In this document: one piece after another, positions 1 through 9,429 of the stretch
Position numbering within the stretch: the stretch's first letter is position 1
How the letters are laid out: each line of letters opens with the position of its first letter
Assembly (NCBI RefSeq): GCF_002008315.2
Contig: NZ_MVDG02000001.1
Location: 992,001-1,056,000 of the forward strand
Direction: 5' to 3'
DNA length: 64,000 nucleotides
From: Arthrobacter sp. KBS0703
GTDB lineage: Bacteria; Actinomycetota; Actinomycetes; Actinomycetales; Micrococcaceae
Program-made: the position numbers and the translations under genes
The notes under the pieces: generated by a model
What the model saw: the letters and a program-made list of their open reading frames with translations, nothing else
Databases searched by the model: none
Told to the model about the DNA's origin: nothing

Positions 1-77
1 AGAACGCCATCAGCCACCGCGGCCAGGCGTTCCGCGCCCTGCTGCCGGCCATCGTGGAAGCCCTCAGCCGGCGCTGA
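1..77 (+). CDS. rdgB: Non-canonical purine NTP pyrophosphatase (RdgB/HAM1), C-terminal end only
   Basis: The open frame entering from the left edge encodes the last 24 residues of a protein and stops at TGA 75-77. It contains NAISHRGQAFRALLP, the conserved C-terminal motif of the RdgB/HAM1 family (E. coli RdgB has a near-identical AISHRGQAL). These enzymes hydrolyse dITP, XTP and similar deaminated purine nucleotides so that they are not put into DNA. Only the tail is visible, so nothing can be said about the active site. It is followed by a strong palindromic terminator. Confidence 0.75.
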   Translation, partial: NAISHRGQAFRALLPAIVEALSRR

Positions 78-103
78 GAGCAGCAGACGGCACCAACTGC
101 GTG

Positions 104-135
104 AAAGGCACCCCCACGGCCGTGGGGGTGCCTTT
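104..135. terminator. Bidirectional intrinsic terminator
   Basis: A perfect 32-bp palindrome with 16-bp arms (AAAGGCACCCCCACGG and its complement), with A-run and T-run at the outer edges. It lies between the convergent rdgB tail and the DedA gene and can serve both. Confidence 0.85.
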
Positions 136-156
136 CCTGACTAACGGAACCTGGGA

Positions 157-948
157 TCAGTGGTCGAGGTTCGTCTTGCGCTCGGCCTCGGGCTCGTGCT
201 CCTCAATGAATTCCTCCACCGGATCGGTGCCGAAGGCGGAGGCCTGGCGCTTGGCGGCGACGCCGCGCAGCACTTCGATGCCGATCGGAATGACCGAAAC
301 CAGGACAATCACGATGAAGATGATGTCCAGGTTCTCCCGGACCCACGGAACCTTGTCACCCAGCAGGTAGCCGAGGAGCGTCACGCCGCCGCCCCACAGG
401 AGCGCGCCGATCACGTTGAAGAGGAAAAATTTCCGTTTGTCCATCTGGGCCACGCCCACGATGACCGGAACGAACGTCCTGATGATGGGCACAAAGCGGG
501 CAAGAATCAGTGCCTTGCCGCCGTGCTTCTCGAAGAAGTTGTGGGCGCTTTCCACGTTTTCGCGCTTGAATAGCCGCGAATCCGGCTTGTTGAAGATCGC
601 CGGGCCGGCCTTGGAACCGATCAGGTATCCCGCCTGGTTTCCGACGATGGCGGACACGATGATCAGCGCGGCGAACAGCCAGATGTTGAACTTGATGGTG
701 TCCGTGGCCACGAGCAGGCCGGCGGTGAACAGCATGGAATCACCGGGGAGGAAGAATCCGACCAACAGCCCGGTCTCAGCGAAAATGATCCCGCAGACCA
801 GCAGGACCACCCACGGCGCCAGGGCCGGGTCGGCGAGGAAAACCTGCGGGTTAAGCCAGTCGGGCAGGAAGGAGGCCAGGTGCGGCTGGACCGGTCCGGC
901 TCCTCCCAGTGCGGGCACGGCAAAGTCGCTGATTGCATTAAAGTTCAC
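157..948 (-). CDS. DedA/VTT-family integral membrane protein
   Basis: The protein has 263 residues, a normal length for the DedA family, whose members are linked to lipid flipping and envelope homeostasis. Hydrophobic segments lie around residues 44-65, 72-82, 88-112, 155-168, 174-197 and 205-225. Two family hallmarks are visible: FLPGDS (about 66-71), and RFVPIIRTFVP (about 151-161), the arginine-proline motif in the re-entrant region. The start ATG at 948 follows a purine-rich GAGAAG. The tail is acidic and charged (EEFIEEHEPEAE) and probably cytoplasmic. The gene is convergent with rdgB. Substrate unknown. Confidence 0.9.
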   Translation of the reverse strand: MNFNAISDFAVPALGGAGPVQPHLASFLPDWLNPQVFLADPALAPWVVLLVCGIIFAETGLLVGFFLPGDSMLFTAGLLVATDTIKFNIWLFAALIIVSAIVGNQAGYLIGSKAGPAIFNKPDSRLFKRENVESAHNFFEKHGGKALILARFVPIIRTFVPVIVGVAQMDKRKFFLFNVIGALLWGGGVTLLGYLLGDKVPWVRENLDIIFIVIVLVSVIPIGIEVLRGVAAKRQASAFGTDPVEEFIEEHEPEAERKTNLDH

Positions 949-1001
949 TTCTCAAGGGTACTTGACGGTCCTTGGCGTTCCGCGGCGCTACAGTTGTCCC
1001 C

Positions 1002-2006
1002 GTGAGTTTGGACTTTACGGCGATCGACTTCGAGACCGCCAACGGCTTCCGCGGATCCCCGTGTGCTGTTGGCCTCAGCAAGGTCCGCGGCGGTGTCATC
1101 GTCGAGGAGGCCTCGTGGCTGATGCGCCCGCCGGAGAACCACGACGCCTTTGACTATCACAACGTCCGGGTGCATGGGATCCGCCCGGCGGACGTGGCGG
1201 ACCGGCCCCGCTTCGGGGAACTGTTCCCGGAGATCGGAGCGTTCATCGGCGGCGACATCCTGGCCGCCCACAATGCTGCCTTCGATCTTGGCGTCATCCG
1301 GTCCGGCCTGGAGGTCTCGGGCTTACCGGGGCCCGCCTACGACTATGTCTGCACCGTGATGCTGTCCCGGCGCTGCTACTCACTGGTTTCGAATTCTCTG
1401 CCCTTCGCCGCCGAAGAGGCAGGTGTGCCGCTGGTCAACCATCACGACGCTGCCGAGGACGCCCGGGCCTGCGCCGGCATCCTGATCGACATTGCGTCCC
1501 GCAACCAGGCCAATAGCATCGCGGAGCTGTATCTCTCACTCGGACTTTCGCTGCCGCAGCAGCCTGCCTTCCACCCTGCCCACGACGACCTCTCGAAACC
1601 GACGCGGTCGGCGCTTGCCGCCCTGGGCGGCACCGTAGCCGTGCGCCCCTTCCGTAGCGGATGGCCCGAGGAGGGGGACAATCCCCAGCCGAATCCGGAT
1701 GCCGAACCCGGCAATCCGCTCTTCGGCCAGACCGTGGTGTTCACCGGCCAGCTGGCCATACCGCGGCCGGAAGCCAAGGAGCGGTCCGCTGAGATGGGGG
1801 CGCGTCCGGAAAGCCGGGTCACCGCCAGGACCAGCGTCCTGGTGGTGGGTGACGGCTTCGTGGCCGGTGACCTGCGGTCCGGGCGGCTGACGGGAAAGGC
1901 CAGGCGGGTGCTTGAGCTGCACGACCGCGGGCAGCCGATCGAGGTCATCTCCGAGGGCGAATTCCTGCAGATGGTGGGCGGGGCTCCCGTTCACATGGCG
2001 CAATAA
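1002..2006 (+). CDS. DEDDh 3'-5' exonuclease with C-terminal BRCT domain (DnaQ-like)
   Basis: The 334-residue protein from GTG 1002 starts MSLDFTAIDFETANG, placing the DxE exonuclease motif I at residues 9-11. AHNAAFDLG is motif II. HDAAEDARA near residue 150 is the DEDDh motif III. A linker is followed by a BRCT-like domain from about residue 230 (LFGQTVVFTGQL, later VTARTSVLVVGDG). This exonuclease-BRCT arrangement is common in actinobacteria and is distinct from the replicative epsilon subunit, so a DNA repair or proofreading role is inferred. A longer in-frame start at 972 exists, but 1002 begins at the conserved N-terminus. Confidence 0.87.
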   Translation: MSLDFTAIDFETANGFRGSPCAVGLSKVRGGVIVEEASWLMRPPENHDAFDYHNVRVHGIRPADVADRPRFGELFPEIGAFIGGDILAAHNAAFDLGVIRSGLEVSGLPGPAYDYVCTVMLSRRCYSLVSNSLPFAAEEAGVPLVNHHDAAEDARACAGILIDIASRNQANSIAELYLSLGLSLPQQPAFHPAHDDLSKPTRSALAALGGTVAVRPFRSGWPEEGDNPQPNPDAEPGNPLFGQTVVFTGQLAIPRPEAKERSAEMGARPESRVTARTSVLVVGDGFVAGDLRSGRLTGKARRVLELHDRGQPIEVISEGEFLQMVGGAPVHMAQ

Positions 2007-2044
2007 AGCTTTCGCGCGCCTCCGTGCGCTCCTAGCCTTGCTCC

Positions 2045-2581
2045 ATGAGCAGACAGAGCGCGCCACGTACGTCCGGAACCGCCGCGCCGGCAGGGGTGGA
2101 CTGGTGGGCACTGTTTGCCTTCCCCAACCCGGTGAATGAATATGCGGCCAGGATCACAGCCGGCCTGGTAGTGGTGCTGGCCCTGGCCACACTGCTGACC
2201 GGCTTCGGCTGGGGCCTGGCAATCATCGCCGCCGGGTTCTGGCTCCGGGTGCTCTTCGGCCCCCGGATATCCCCGCTGGCGCTCCTGTCCGTCAAGGTTC
2301 TTGCCCCGCGGATGGGACGGGCCAAGCTGGTTCCCGGTCCGCCGAAACGGTTTGCGCAGGGGATCGGCGCCGCGGTGTCCACCGGTGCAGCTGCGCTGTT
2401 GCTGGCGGGCTTTGCCCCGGCGGCATGGATTCTGCTGGCCGTGCTGATCGTCGCTGCGTCCCTGGAGGCGTTCGCGGGATTCTGCCTTGGCTGCGTGATT
2501 TTCGGATTCCTGCAGCGCCGCGGGATGATCCCGGAGGCCGTCTGCGAAGCCTGCAACAACGTGAGCCTCAGGCAGTTGTAA
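2045..2581 (+). CDS. DUF4395 membrane protein
   Basis: The 178-residue protein has hydrophobic segments around residues 36-75 and 110-150. It matches the DUF4395 pattern: VNEYAARITAG near the N-terminus, then GFCLGCVIFGF near the C-terminus with two cysteines spaced CxxC, and a final CEAC. The cysteine pairs may bind metal or be redox-active; this is inference. DUF4395 proteins often sit near thioredoxin-like genes, but none is adjacent here. Its 3' end overlaps the opposing ADP-ribosylglycohydrolase gene by 14 bp. Confidence 0.82.
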   Translation: MSRQSAPRTSGTAAPAGVDWWALFAFPNPVNEYAARITAGLVVVLALATLLTGFGWGLAIIAAGFWLRVLFGPRISPLALLSVKVLAPRMGRAKLVPGPPKRFAQGIGAAVSTGAAALLLAGFAPAAWILLAVLIVAASLEAFAGFCLGCVIFGFLQRRGMIPEAVCEACNNVSLRQL

Positions 2582-3723
2582 CCGACACCAGCTGACCGGC
2601 CATGCCGCGGATCACCTCGGGCGCTTCCAGTGCTTTGAGCCAGTCGGCCGGCAGGCATTCCTCGCCGTAGTGCGCCCCCAGGATGTTGCCGGCGATGGAT
2701 CCGGTGGAGTCGCTGTCACCGCTGTGGTTGACCGCGAGGGCGATCGCGGCCTTGAAGTGCTCCACAGGATCTGCCGCCGGCTGTCCTGCGGCGGAGTCGG
2801 CGGAAGAGCCGGCAGGCGAGGCGCCGGGCGCCGTCGCAAGAACCGCGTAAAGCCCGACGGCGAGCCTCCTCCGCCACCCAGCCCTCCCGCCCAGCTCGCT
2901 GACAAGGTCCTCCGGGCTGAGCACGGGCCGCGCCCCGGTGCCCGGCGTCATCGGCGTCATCGGCTGCGCCGGCGAGGCGGAGTGCTGCCGCAAGGCGCTC
3001 GCGGAGTTCGGGTGCTGCCTCGGCATCCGCCTCCACGCGGCGGACGGCGGCCTGCGCTGCCTCCGGCAGGCTGTGGCCCTGGATCAGGGAATGGATCAGC
3101 AGGCTGAAGACCCCCGCGCTCTGGCGTGCGGACGGATGACCGTGCGTCAGGGACGCTGCGTCCGTGCTCAACTTGTACACGGATTCGGCCGGGATGTGGG
3201 GGATGAGCCCGAACGGAGCCGAGCGCATCACGGTTCCGCAGCCCTTTGAATCCGGATTGACCGGGCGGTACACCGTGCCCATCTCGCCTGTGGCCAGCCC
3301 GCTCAGGCACGCGTTGCCGGGCGCCCGGCGGTGACGGAGCACCTGCTGCTCGTCGATCCAGCGCGGCTGCGGCCTGGGGGCCTGCTCCGGGGCAGGCACG
3401 CCCTGGGTGTCCAGCCAGCGCAGGTAGGCCAGCCACAGGCAGGCGTTTGCGTCCGCGCCCACGCCCGAGTTGGCCCATTCCAGCGCTTCGACGAGGCCGT
3501 CCACTGTGTAGAGCGTCATCTGGGTGTCGTCGGAGAAGTGAGTCCCGCCGTCGAGCGCTTCGAAGCCCTGGAGCCCGGCCGCGCCGAAGCGGCCGCGGAT
3601 GGCGCTGATGGAATCGAACTCGATGGCGTAGCCGAGGGAGTCGCCGAGCGCGCCGCCCAGCAGGCAGCCATGGATACGGGACGCCGGGGACGGCAGCGCG
3701 GTAGCGCCGGGAACATTGCTCAT
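2568..3723 (-). CDS. ADP-ribosylglycohydrolase family protein (DraG-like), frameshifted
   Basis: The N-terminal part, read from ATG 3723, carries the family motifs GCLLGGALGDSLG and THFSDDTQMTLYT, which hold metal-binding residues. The C-terminal motif NHSGDSDSTGSIAGNILG occurs in another frame ending at 2568. Together they make one DraG-type hydrolase that removes ADP-ribose from proteins or small molecules. The join is not simple. The frame changes between about 2940 and 3010, and GWVAEEA appears briefly in the first frame near 2890 before LAVGLYAV returns in the second. This suggests two or three small indels rather than one inactivating mutation. Both catalytic ends are intact, so sequencing error is more likely than decay. 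Confidence 0.78.
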
Positions 3724-3762
3724 GCCACCAAATTTACCCGCCGGCCCGGCGGGAGAGCGCAG

Positions 3763-3831
3763 CGGCCGCTCCCCGGGACCGTGGCACGCTCACTCGGCGA
3801 CGATCGCCAAGGGAAACGGCCGCTCCCCGGG
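3763..3831. repeat. 15-bp direct repeat in a divergent promoter region
   Basis: CGGCCGCTCCCCGGG occurs at 3763-3777 and again at 3817-3831, 54 bp apart, between the divergent ADP-ribosylglycohydrolase and aquaporin genes. It could be a regulator site pair or chance GC-rich repetition. Confidence 0.35.
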
Positions 3832-3940
3832 GCGCTAAGCTCGCATTCAGCAACCGTCCAGACTCGCCTGCCAGAATGCAGGGGCTGACTCCCGCAGGTG
3901 CCGGTCTCACCGGCTCACCGAAACAAAGGAATTCCTGAAC

Positions 3941-4995
3941 ATGACCACCCCTGTGTCCGCACCCCCGACCGACCCCGAGCTGAATTCCGCCGGTGACGGC
4001 GGATTCCGGCCCGGACTCGTTTCCCGGCTGGGGGCCGAAGCGTTCGGAACCTTGTTCCTGGTGATCGCCGGACTGGGCGTTCCGCTCTTCACGCTTCCGC
4101 AGTCGAATCCGCTGCCGGCATCGCTGGCCGGCGGGCTCGCCGTGACGGCCGCGATGCTGGCCTTCGCCTACATCTCGGGCGGGCAGTTCAATCCGGCCAT
4201 CACGCTGGGTAGCTTCGTGGCAGGAAAGATCCGCGCCGCCCACGCCGCCGCCTACATCGGCGCGCAGCTCATCGGCGCCGCCGCCGGCGCCCTGACACTC
4301 TTCGGCATCCTCCGCACCGTCCCCAACATTCCCGACACCCGGGCGGCGTTCGATACCGTGACCGCCGGATTCGGCGAACATTCCGTCATTCAGACGCCCA
4401 TGGCGGGCGTCCTGCTGGCCGAAGTCCTGGGCGCAGCCCTCCTGGTCGCTGTTTTCCTCGGCACCACGGCGCGGCGCAACGTTCACGCGGCAGCGGCCCG
4501 TTCGCCGTTGGCCTCGCGTTTGCCGTGCTGCTGCAGTTCGGGCAGGCCATCGGAAACGCGCCGTTCAACCCCGCCCGTGCCACGGCCTCCGCGCTGTTCA
4601 GCAACAGCTGGTCGCTGGAACAGCTCTGGCTCTTCTGGGTGGCCCCGCTGGTGGGTGCCGCCATCGCCGGCCTAGTCTTCCGGGGTTTCTCCGACAGCAG
4701 CGCCGCAGCGGGCACCGCTGTGGCGCATCCGGTCATCGACGAGGGTGACACCGCGGACGCACTTGACGCCGGCGACGACTTCGACGGCGAGTTCGACGGC
4801 GGCGTTTCCGCCACGGAGGGCGGGGCGCCTGCAGCAGCCGGCGCAGCACCCGTACCCGCCGGCGCCGCGCCCGCAGTACCCGGCGCAGCGTCAGGCAGCC
4901 TCGACGAGCTGTCTCTTATACACATCTAGATGTGTATAAGAGACAGGCCGCGGGACGAAGCCCGCGACTTTTTCGACGGCCCGGGCAGCAAGTAG
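3941..4995 (+). CDS. Aquaporin / MIP-family channel, frameshifted and broken by an adapter
   Basis: The product is a membrane channel for water or small solutes. The first NPA box (QFNPAIT) lies in the frame opened by ATG 3941 and the second (PFNPARA) in another frame, so a single indel is needed near 4485-4495. Six membrane segments can be followed across the two frames. After the pore domain comes a long tail rich in Asp/Glu and then Ala/Pro (about 4720-4900), unusual for the family. An adapter scar at 4909-4946 interrupts this tail. The frame resumes as RDEARDFFDGPGSK and ends at TAG 4993-4995. The native gene is probably intact. Confidence 0.8.
4909..4946. other. Nextera mate-pair junction adapter (38 bp) in the aquaporin gene
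   Basis: CTGTCTCTTATACACATCT is followed directly by its reverse complement. It adds an in-frame stop to the aquaporin tail and replaces an unknown number of native codons. Confidence 0.97.
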
Positions 4996-5113
4996 CGCCG
5001 GCAGTAAGCAGCACATCCTTTTGACGGCCGGGACGGACCACCGCCCGGGCGTGTCTCCGGACGCGCCGGGTCGGTGCGGCAATACTGTCAGTGCCTGCGG
5101 ATAGCGTAAGAAT

Positions 5114-6295
5114 ATGCGGTTATTGCACACCTCCGACTGGCATCTGGGCCGGTCCTTCCACGGCGTTGGCATGCTCGATGCCCAGCGCTCCTTTGTCGAC
5201 CAGCTGGTCGCCCGGGTCCGCGACCTTTCCGTCGACGTGGTCCTCATTGCCGGCGATGTGTATGACCGTGCCCTTCCCGGCGTGGACGTCGTCGGGCTAC
5301 TGGACGACGCCCTTGTCCGGCTGACGGACGCCGGGGCGCGCGTGGTGCTGACCAGCGGCAACCACGACTCCGCCATCAGGCTCGGTTTTGCCTCAAGGCT
5401 GCTGGAGCGCGGCGGCGTCCACCTGCGGACCCGGCTACAGGAGCTGGATGTGCCACTGGTGCTGCCGCTGGGGAGCAGACCCGACGATGACCAGGGCCCC
5501 GCCCTGGCAATTTACGGCATCCCCTGGCTCGAACCGCGGCTCGTGGCCGATCAACTCGGCGTCGCGACGGCCAGCCACTTTGAGGTCACGCGTGCCGCCA
5601 CAGAGCGCATCCGCACGGACCTGGCCGCACGCAGCGAGTCGCGGACCGTCCATTCGGTGGTTCTGGCGCACACCTTCGCGAGCGGCGGCATCAGCTCGGA
5701 CAGCGAACGTGACCTCAGCATCGGAGGCGTCGGCGCCGTTCCGCTGGACCTATTTGCCGGCTTCAGTTACACCGCGCTGGGCCACCTCCACGGCAGGCAG
5801 GCACTCACCCCGGACGTGCGATATTCAGGTTCGCCGCTGGCCTATTCGTTTTCCGAAGCGAAGCACCAAAAGGGCGCCTGGCTCATCGATGTCGGTGAGG
5901 CCGGCGTAACGTCCGTGCAGGAGGTGCTGTGGGAGGCGCCGCGGAAACTCGCCGTCCTTCGCGGGACCATCGCCGAGCTGCTCGAGTCGGCTGACCACGC
6001 GTGGGCGGAAGACGCATACTGCCAGGTGACCATTACGGACGCCCAGCGGCCTGCGCAGGCCATGGAAAAGCTCAGGAAGCGGTTCCCGGACACGCTCGTA
6101 CTCGGGTTCGATCCCGAAGGCGCGCCGGCCTCCGCCAAGACCAGCTACAGCAGCCGGCTCGCCGCCGCGGAGGACGATCTCTCGGTCTGCTGCGGGTTCC
6201 TGGAACATGTCCGTGGCCGCGAACCCGGCGAGGCGGAGCGGACCGCCTTGACCGAAGCCTTGGAAACCGTGCGCCTGCAGGGAGTGTCTCTATGA
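5114..6295 (+). CDS. sbcD: Nuclease SbcCD subunit D
   Basis: The 393-residue calcineurin-like phosphoesterase is the nuclease half of SbcCD (Mre11 homologue), which opens DNA hairpins and trims blocked ends. Metal-binding motifs are in the normal order: SDWHLG at residues 7-12, GDVYD near 54, GNHDS near 83, a conserved histidine in LAHTFASGG, and GHLHGRQ near 227. The C-terminal capping region follows. Its TGA overlaps the sbcC start (ATGA), so the two subunits are translationally coupled, as expected for a complex made in fixed ratio. Confidence 0.95.
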   Translation: MRLLHTSDWHLGRSFHGVGMLDAQRSFVDQLVARVRDLSVDVVLIAGDVYDRALPGVDVVGLLDDALVRLTDAGARVVLTSGNHDSAIRLGFASRLLERGGVHLRTRLQELDVPLVLPLGSRPDDDQGPALAIYGIPWLEPRLVADQLGVATASHFEVTRAATERIRTDLAARSESRTVHSVVLAHTFASGGISSDSERDLSIGGVGAVPLDLFAGFSYTALGHLHGRQALTPDVRYSGSPLAYSFSEAKHQKGAWLIDVGEAGVTSVQEVLWEAPRKLAVLRGTIAELLESADHAWAEDAYCQVTITDAQRPAQAMEKLRKRFPDTLVLGFDPEGAPASAKTSYSSRLAAAEDDLSVCCGFLEHVRGREPGEAERTALTEALETVRLQGVSL

Positions 6296-9200
6296 GGATC
6301 CACCGGCTGGAGATCTGTGCCTTCGGCCCGTTCGCCGGCACCGAGGAGGTCGATTTCGACCGGCTCAGCGGCCATGGGCTGTTCCTGCTCAACGGAGCCA
6401 CCGGCGCCGGCAAGACCAGCGTGCTGGACGCCATCTGCTATGCGCTGTATGGATCCGTGCCCGGGGCGAGGCAGGACGGCAAGAGGCTGCGCAGCGATCA
6501 CGCGGAGTCCGCCACGGAGCCCCGCGTGACCTGCGAGTTTTCCGCCCGCGGAAGGCGGTTTGAAGTTTCCCGTTCACCGGCCTGGGAGAAGCCGAGCGCG
6601 CGTGGCCGGAACGGGTACACCACCCAGCAGGCCAAGACGCTCCTGCGCGAGCGGGTGGGCGGCGAATGGGTTGAAAAATCCGGCAGGAATGACGAAGCCG
6701 GAGCCGAGATCGCTGCCATCCTCGGCATGGACAGGGAACAGTTCACCAGGGTGGTCATGCTCCCGCAGGGGGACTTTGCGGCCTTCCTCCGGTCCAAGGC
6801 CTCGGACCGCCTGGAACTCCTGCAGAAACTATTCGGGACCGAGCGCTTCGAGGCGGTCGAGCGGGAACTGGCCGTCAAGGCCGCCGATGCCGCCAAGGAG
6901 GTGGCAGGCCACAACGGCAAGCTGGCGCTGATCGTGGCACGTGCCGACGCCGAAGCCGCGGCAATGGACCTGGACATGACCGACGCCCCGGATGCCGGCC
7001 GCGCCGGGGATCGGCTCGCGTGGCTCGAATCTGCCGCGTCGGCCAAGGCTTCGGCGCTGGCCGCCGAGGCTGAATCGTGTGAGGCGCTGCACCGGGAATG
7101 CACAGCCCGTCGTGATCAGGAACTGGCGCGCGAGGGCAGGCGGCTGAAGCTGGCCGCCGCGCTGCGCCGGAAAGCCGACGCTGCGGCGGCTGGTTCGGCG
7201 CTCGAGGACACCGCTGCCAGGCTGTCGCAGCACCGCAAGGCCGAGATCCTCGGCGGCCATCTGAAGGCCGTGGCGGCGGCCGACGCCCTCGTGACGCGTG
7301 CGGCCGAGGCCGTGGAGCGTGCCGCGGCAGGGGTGGAGCGGGCTGCCAGCGAGCACGCCGAACTGGCCGGCACCGACTCCTCCGCCGTTGACGTCACCGC
7401 CGAGCTCGGGCGGCTGCGGTCGCTGCTTGCGGTGGTGAACGAACGCCTGGCGGATGAGGACCGGCTGGCGGGCCTGTGGTCCCGTTCAGCCGGGCTCGCA
7501 GGGGAGCACCAGCGGCTTTCGGACGCCATCCAGGCCCATGCAACCTCCCTGTCTCTTATACACATCTAGATGTGTATAAGAGACAGGCCGGGCCTTGAGC
7601 CGCTGGAATTGCTGGCAGGCGAATCCGTGCTCCGCACCAAGGAAGCCGCGGCGGCCGACGAACTCGTGGACGTTGTCCGGCGCTACGGGGCGGCGGCTGT
7701 GCATTGTGCGGCCGCGACAGAGCGCCATCTGCGGGGCCGGGAAGAACACCAGGAACTGCGCACGCAGTGGCTTGACGTCCGGGAGGAGCGCCTGTCCAAC
7801 GCGGCAGCAGAGCTCGCAGCGCGCCTGGAGCATGGCGAGCCGTGCCCGGTCTGCGGCAGTGCGGAGCATCCGGCGCCGGTTCCAACCGCTGAATCCGCAC
7901 TGGGACTTGCCGAAAAAGAGGAACAGGCCAAGGCCCAATTTGAGCGGGCGGAGAAGGCGCTCGCCGCCTTGGACGCGGAGCTCTCCGCCGCGCGGCAGTT
8001 GGTCGCCGTGCTGGCCGGGCAGGGCGGCGACACTGATCCCGCCGAAGCACGCAAGGCGGCCCAAACCGCAGCGGAAGCGGCGGCCGAGGCCGCTGCCGCT
8101 GAGATTGAGCTGGCGAAGAGCCGGGCGCGGCAGGCGCAGCTTGCGGACCGTATTGACTCCACGGAGCGGGCGCGCGTGGAGGCGATGTCGGGCCTGGCTC
8201 AGACCGAATCGACCATGGCGGAAGTCGAACAGCAGGCGGCCACGCTGGAATCGGCACTGGCTGCGCTGCGGGCCGGCTACGGTAGCCTCGGCCTCCGCTG
8301 CGGCGGCATCGGGGCAACGATCGACGTCCTGGAGCGGGCATCCTCGGCCCGTGCCGAACTGGACCAGGCCGCGGCCCGGCTGGCCGACGCCCAGGGCCAA
8401 CTGGACGGTGCTCTGCCGGAAGCGGGCTTCGGTTCCGCCGCCGATGCGCAGGCGGCGCTTCTGACGCCGCCAGAGTCGGCGCGGCTGGATGCGGCAGTCC
8501 GTGCCGGGCACGACGAACTGGCCCGGCTGGAGGAGTTGTTCGCCAGTGAAGAACTCATTCTGGCCGGCAAGGAACGCGAATCCGGCAATGCAACGGAGCC
8601 GGGGGAGCTGGAGCGGCTTCGGGCCGACGCGGACCAGGCGGAGAAGACTGCGAAGGACGTGGCGCTGGCCGCCGGACTCGCCCTGCAAAGCTCCGGTTCC
8701 CTTGGCCGGCTGCGACGCGATTACGAGGACCTTGCGGAGGCTGGCCGGGGGCCGCAGGAACGCGCCGAGCTGCTGACGGCTCTCGCGGACTCGTCCCGCG
8801 GCGCCGGTGACAACAGTTACCGCATGAGCCTCAACAGCTATGTGCTCGCCGCACGGCTCGAACAGGTGGCCATTGCCGCGTCGGAGAGGCTCGTCGCCAT
8901 GAGCGACGGGCGGTACACCCTGCAGCACACGGATGCCAGGGCCGCGAGGAACGCAAAGTCCGGGCTAGGCCTGGAGGTAGTGGACGAATGGACCGGCCAG
9001 CGGCGCGATACCTCCACGCTGTCCGGCGGGGAGTCATTCATGGCTTCGCTGTCCCTCGCCCTGGGCCTCGCGGACGTCGTCCAGCAGGAGGCCGGCGGCG
9101 TGGACATCGAGACCCTGTTCGTCGACGAGGGGTTCGGCAGCCTCGACGAGCAGGCGCTGGAACAGGTGATGGACGCCTTGGAGGGACTGCGAGACGGCGG

Positions 9201-9324
9201 CAGGGTGGTCGGCCTGGTCAGCCACGTGGCGGAGATGAAGCAGCGGATCGGCACTCAGCTTCAGGTCGTGAAGGGACGCAACGGGTCCACCCTGCACGTC
9301 TCAGACACAGCGGCCGCCGCGTGA
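6292..9324 (+). CDS. sbcC: Nuclease SbcCD subunit C (SMC-like ATPase), interrupted by an adapter
   Basis: This is the ATPase half of SbcCD (Rad50-like). The N-terminus has Walker A GATGAGKTS around residue 35 and the Q-loop region VVMLPQGDFAAFL. A long Ala/Glu/Arg-rich coiled coil follows, split by a zinc hook PCPVCGSAEHP at about 7840-7875. A second coil leads to the signature motif LSGGESFMASLSLALG and Walker B TLFVDEGFGSLD near the end. An adapter scar at 7549-7586 sits in the first coil. About 997 codons are present around it, so only a short stretch seems to be missing. The protein is otherwise complete. Confidence 0.93.
7549..7586. other. Nextera mate-pair junction adapter (38 bp) in sbcC
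   Basis: The scar lies in the ascending coiled coil, before the zinc hook. It introduces a TAG stop, but the sbcC frame resumes directly after it in the same register. Confidence 0.97.
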
Positions 9325-9429
9325 TGCCCGTGCGGGCAGTAGCTTTGCCGGTCCAGTAGAATCTAATGGTTACCGGGTCGCGCGCATCGGGAGGAGGGAC
9401 GATGCGCACTACTGAACGAGCCCGGATAC

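Noticed and set aside
1536..2658. Minus-strand frames across the exonuclease and DUF4395 genes
   Set aside because: They overlap well-supported plus-strand genes and show no conserved motif.
4891..5376. Short 'proteins' ending in [15 protein letters not shown] or starting [16 protein letters not shown]
   Set aside because: These strings are translations of the adapter in different frames, seen at every scar.
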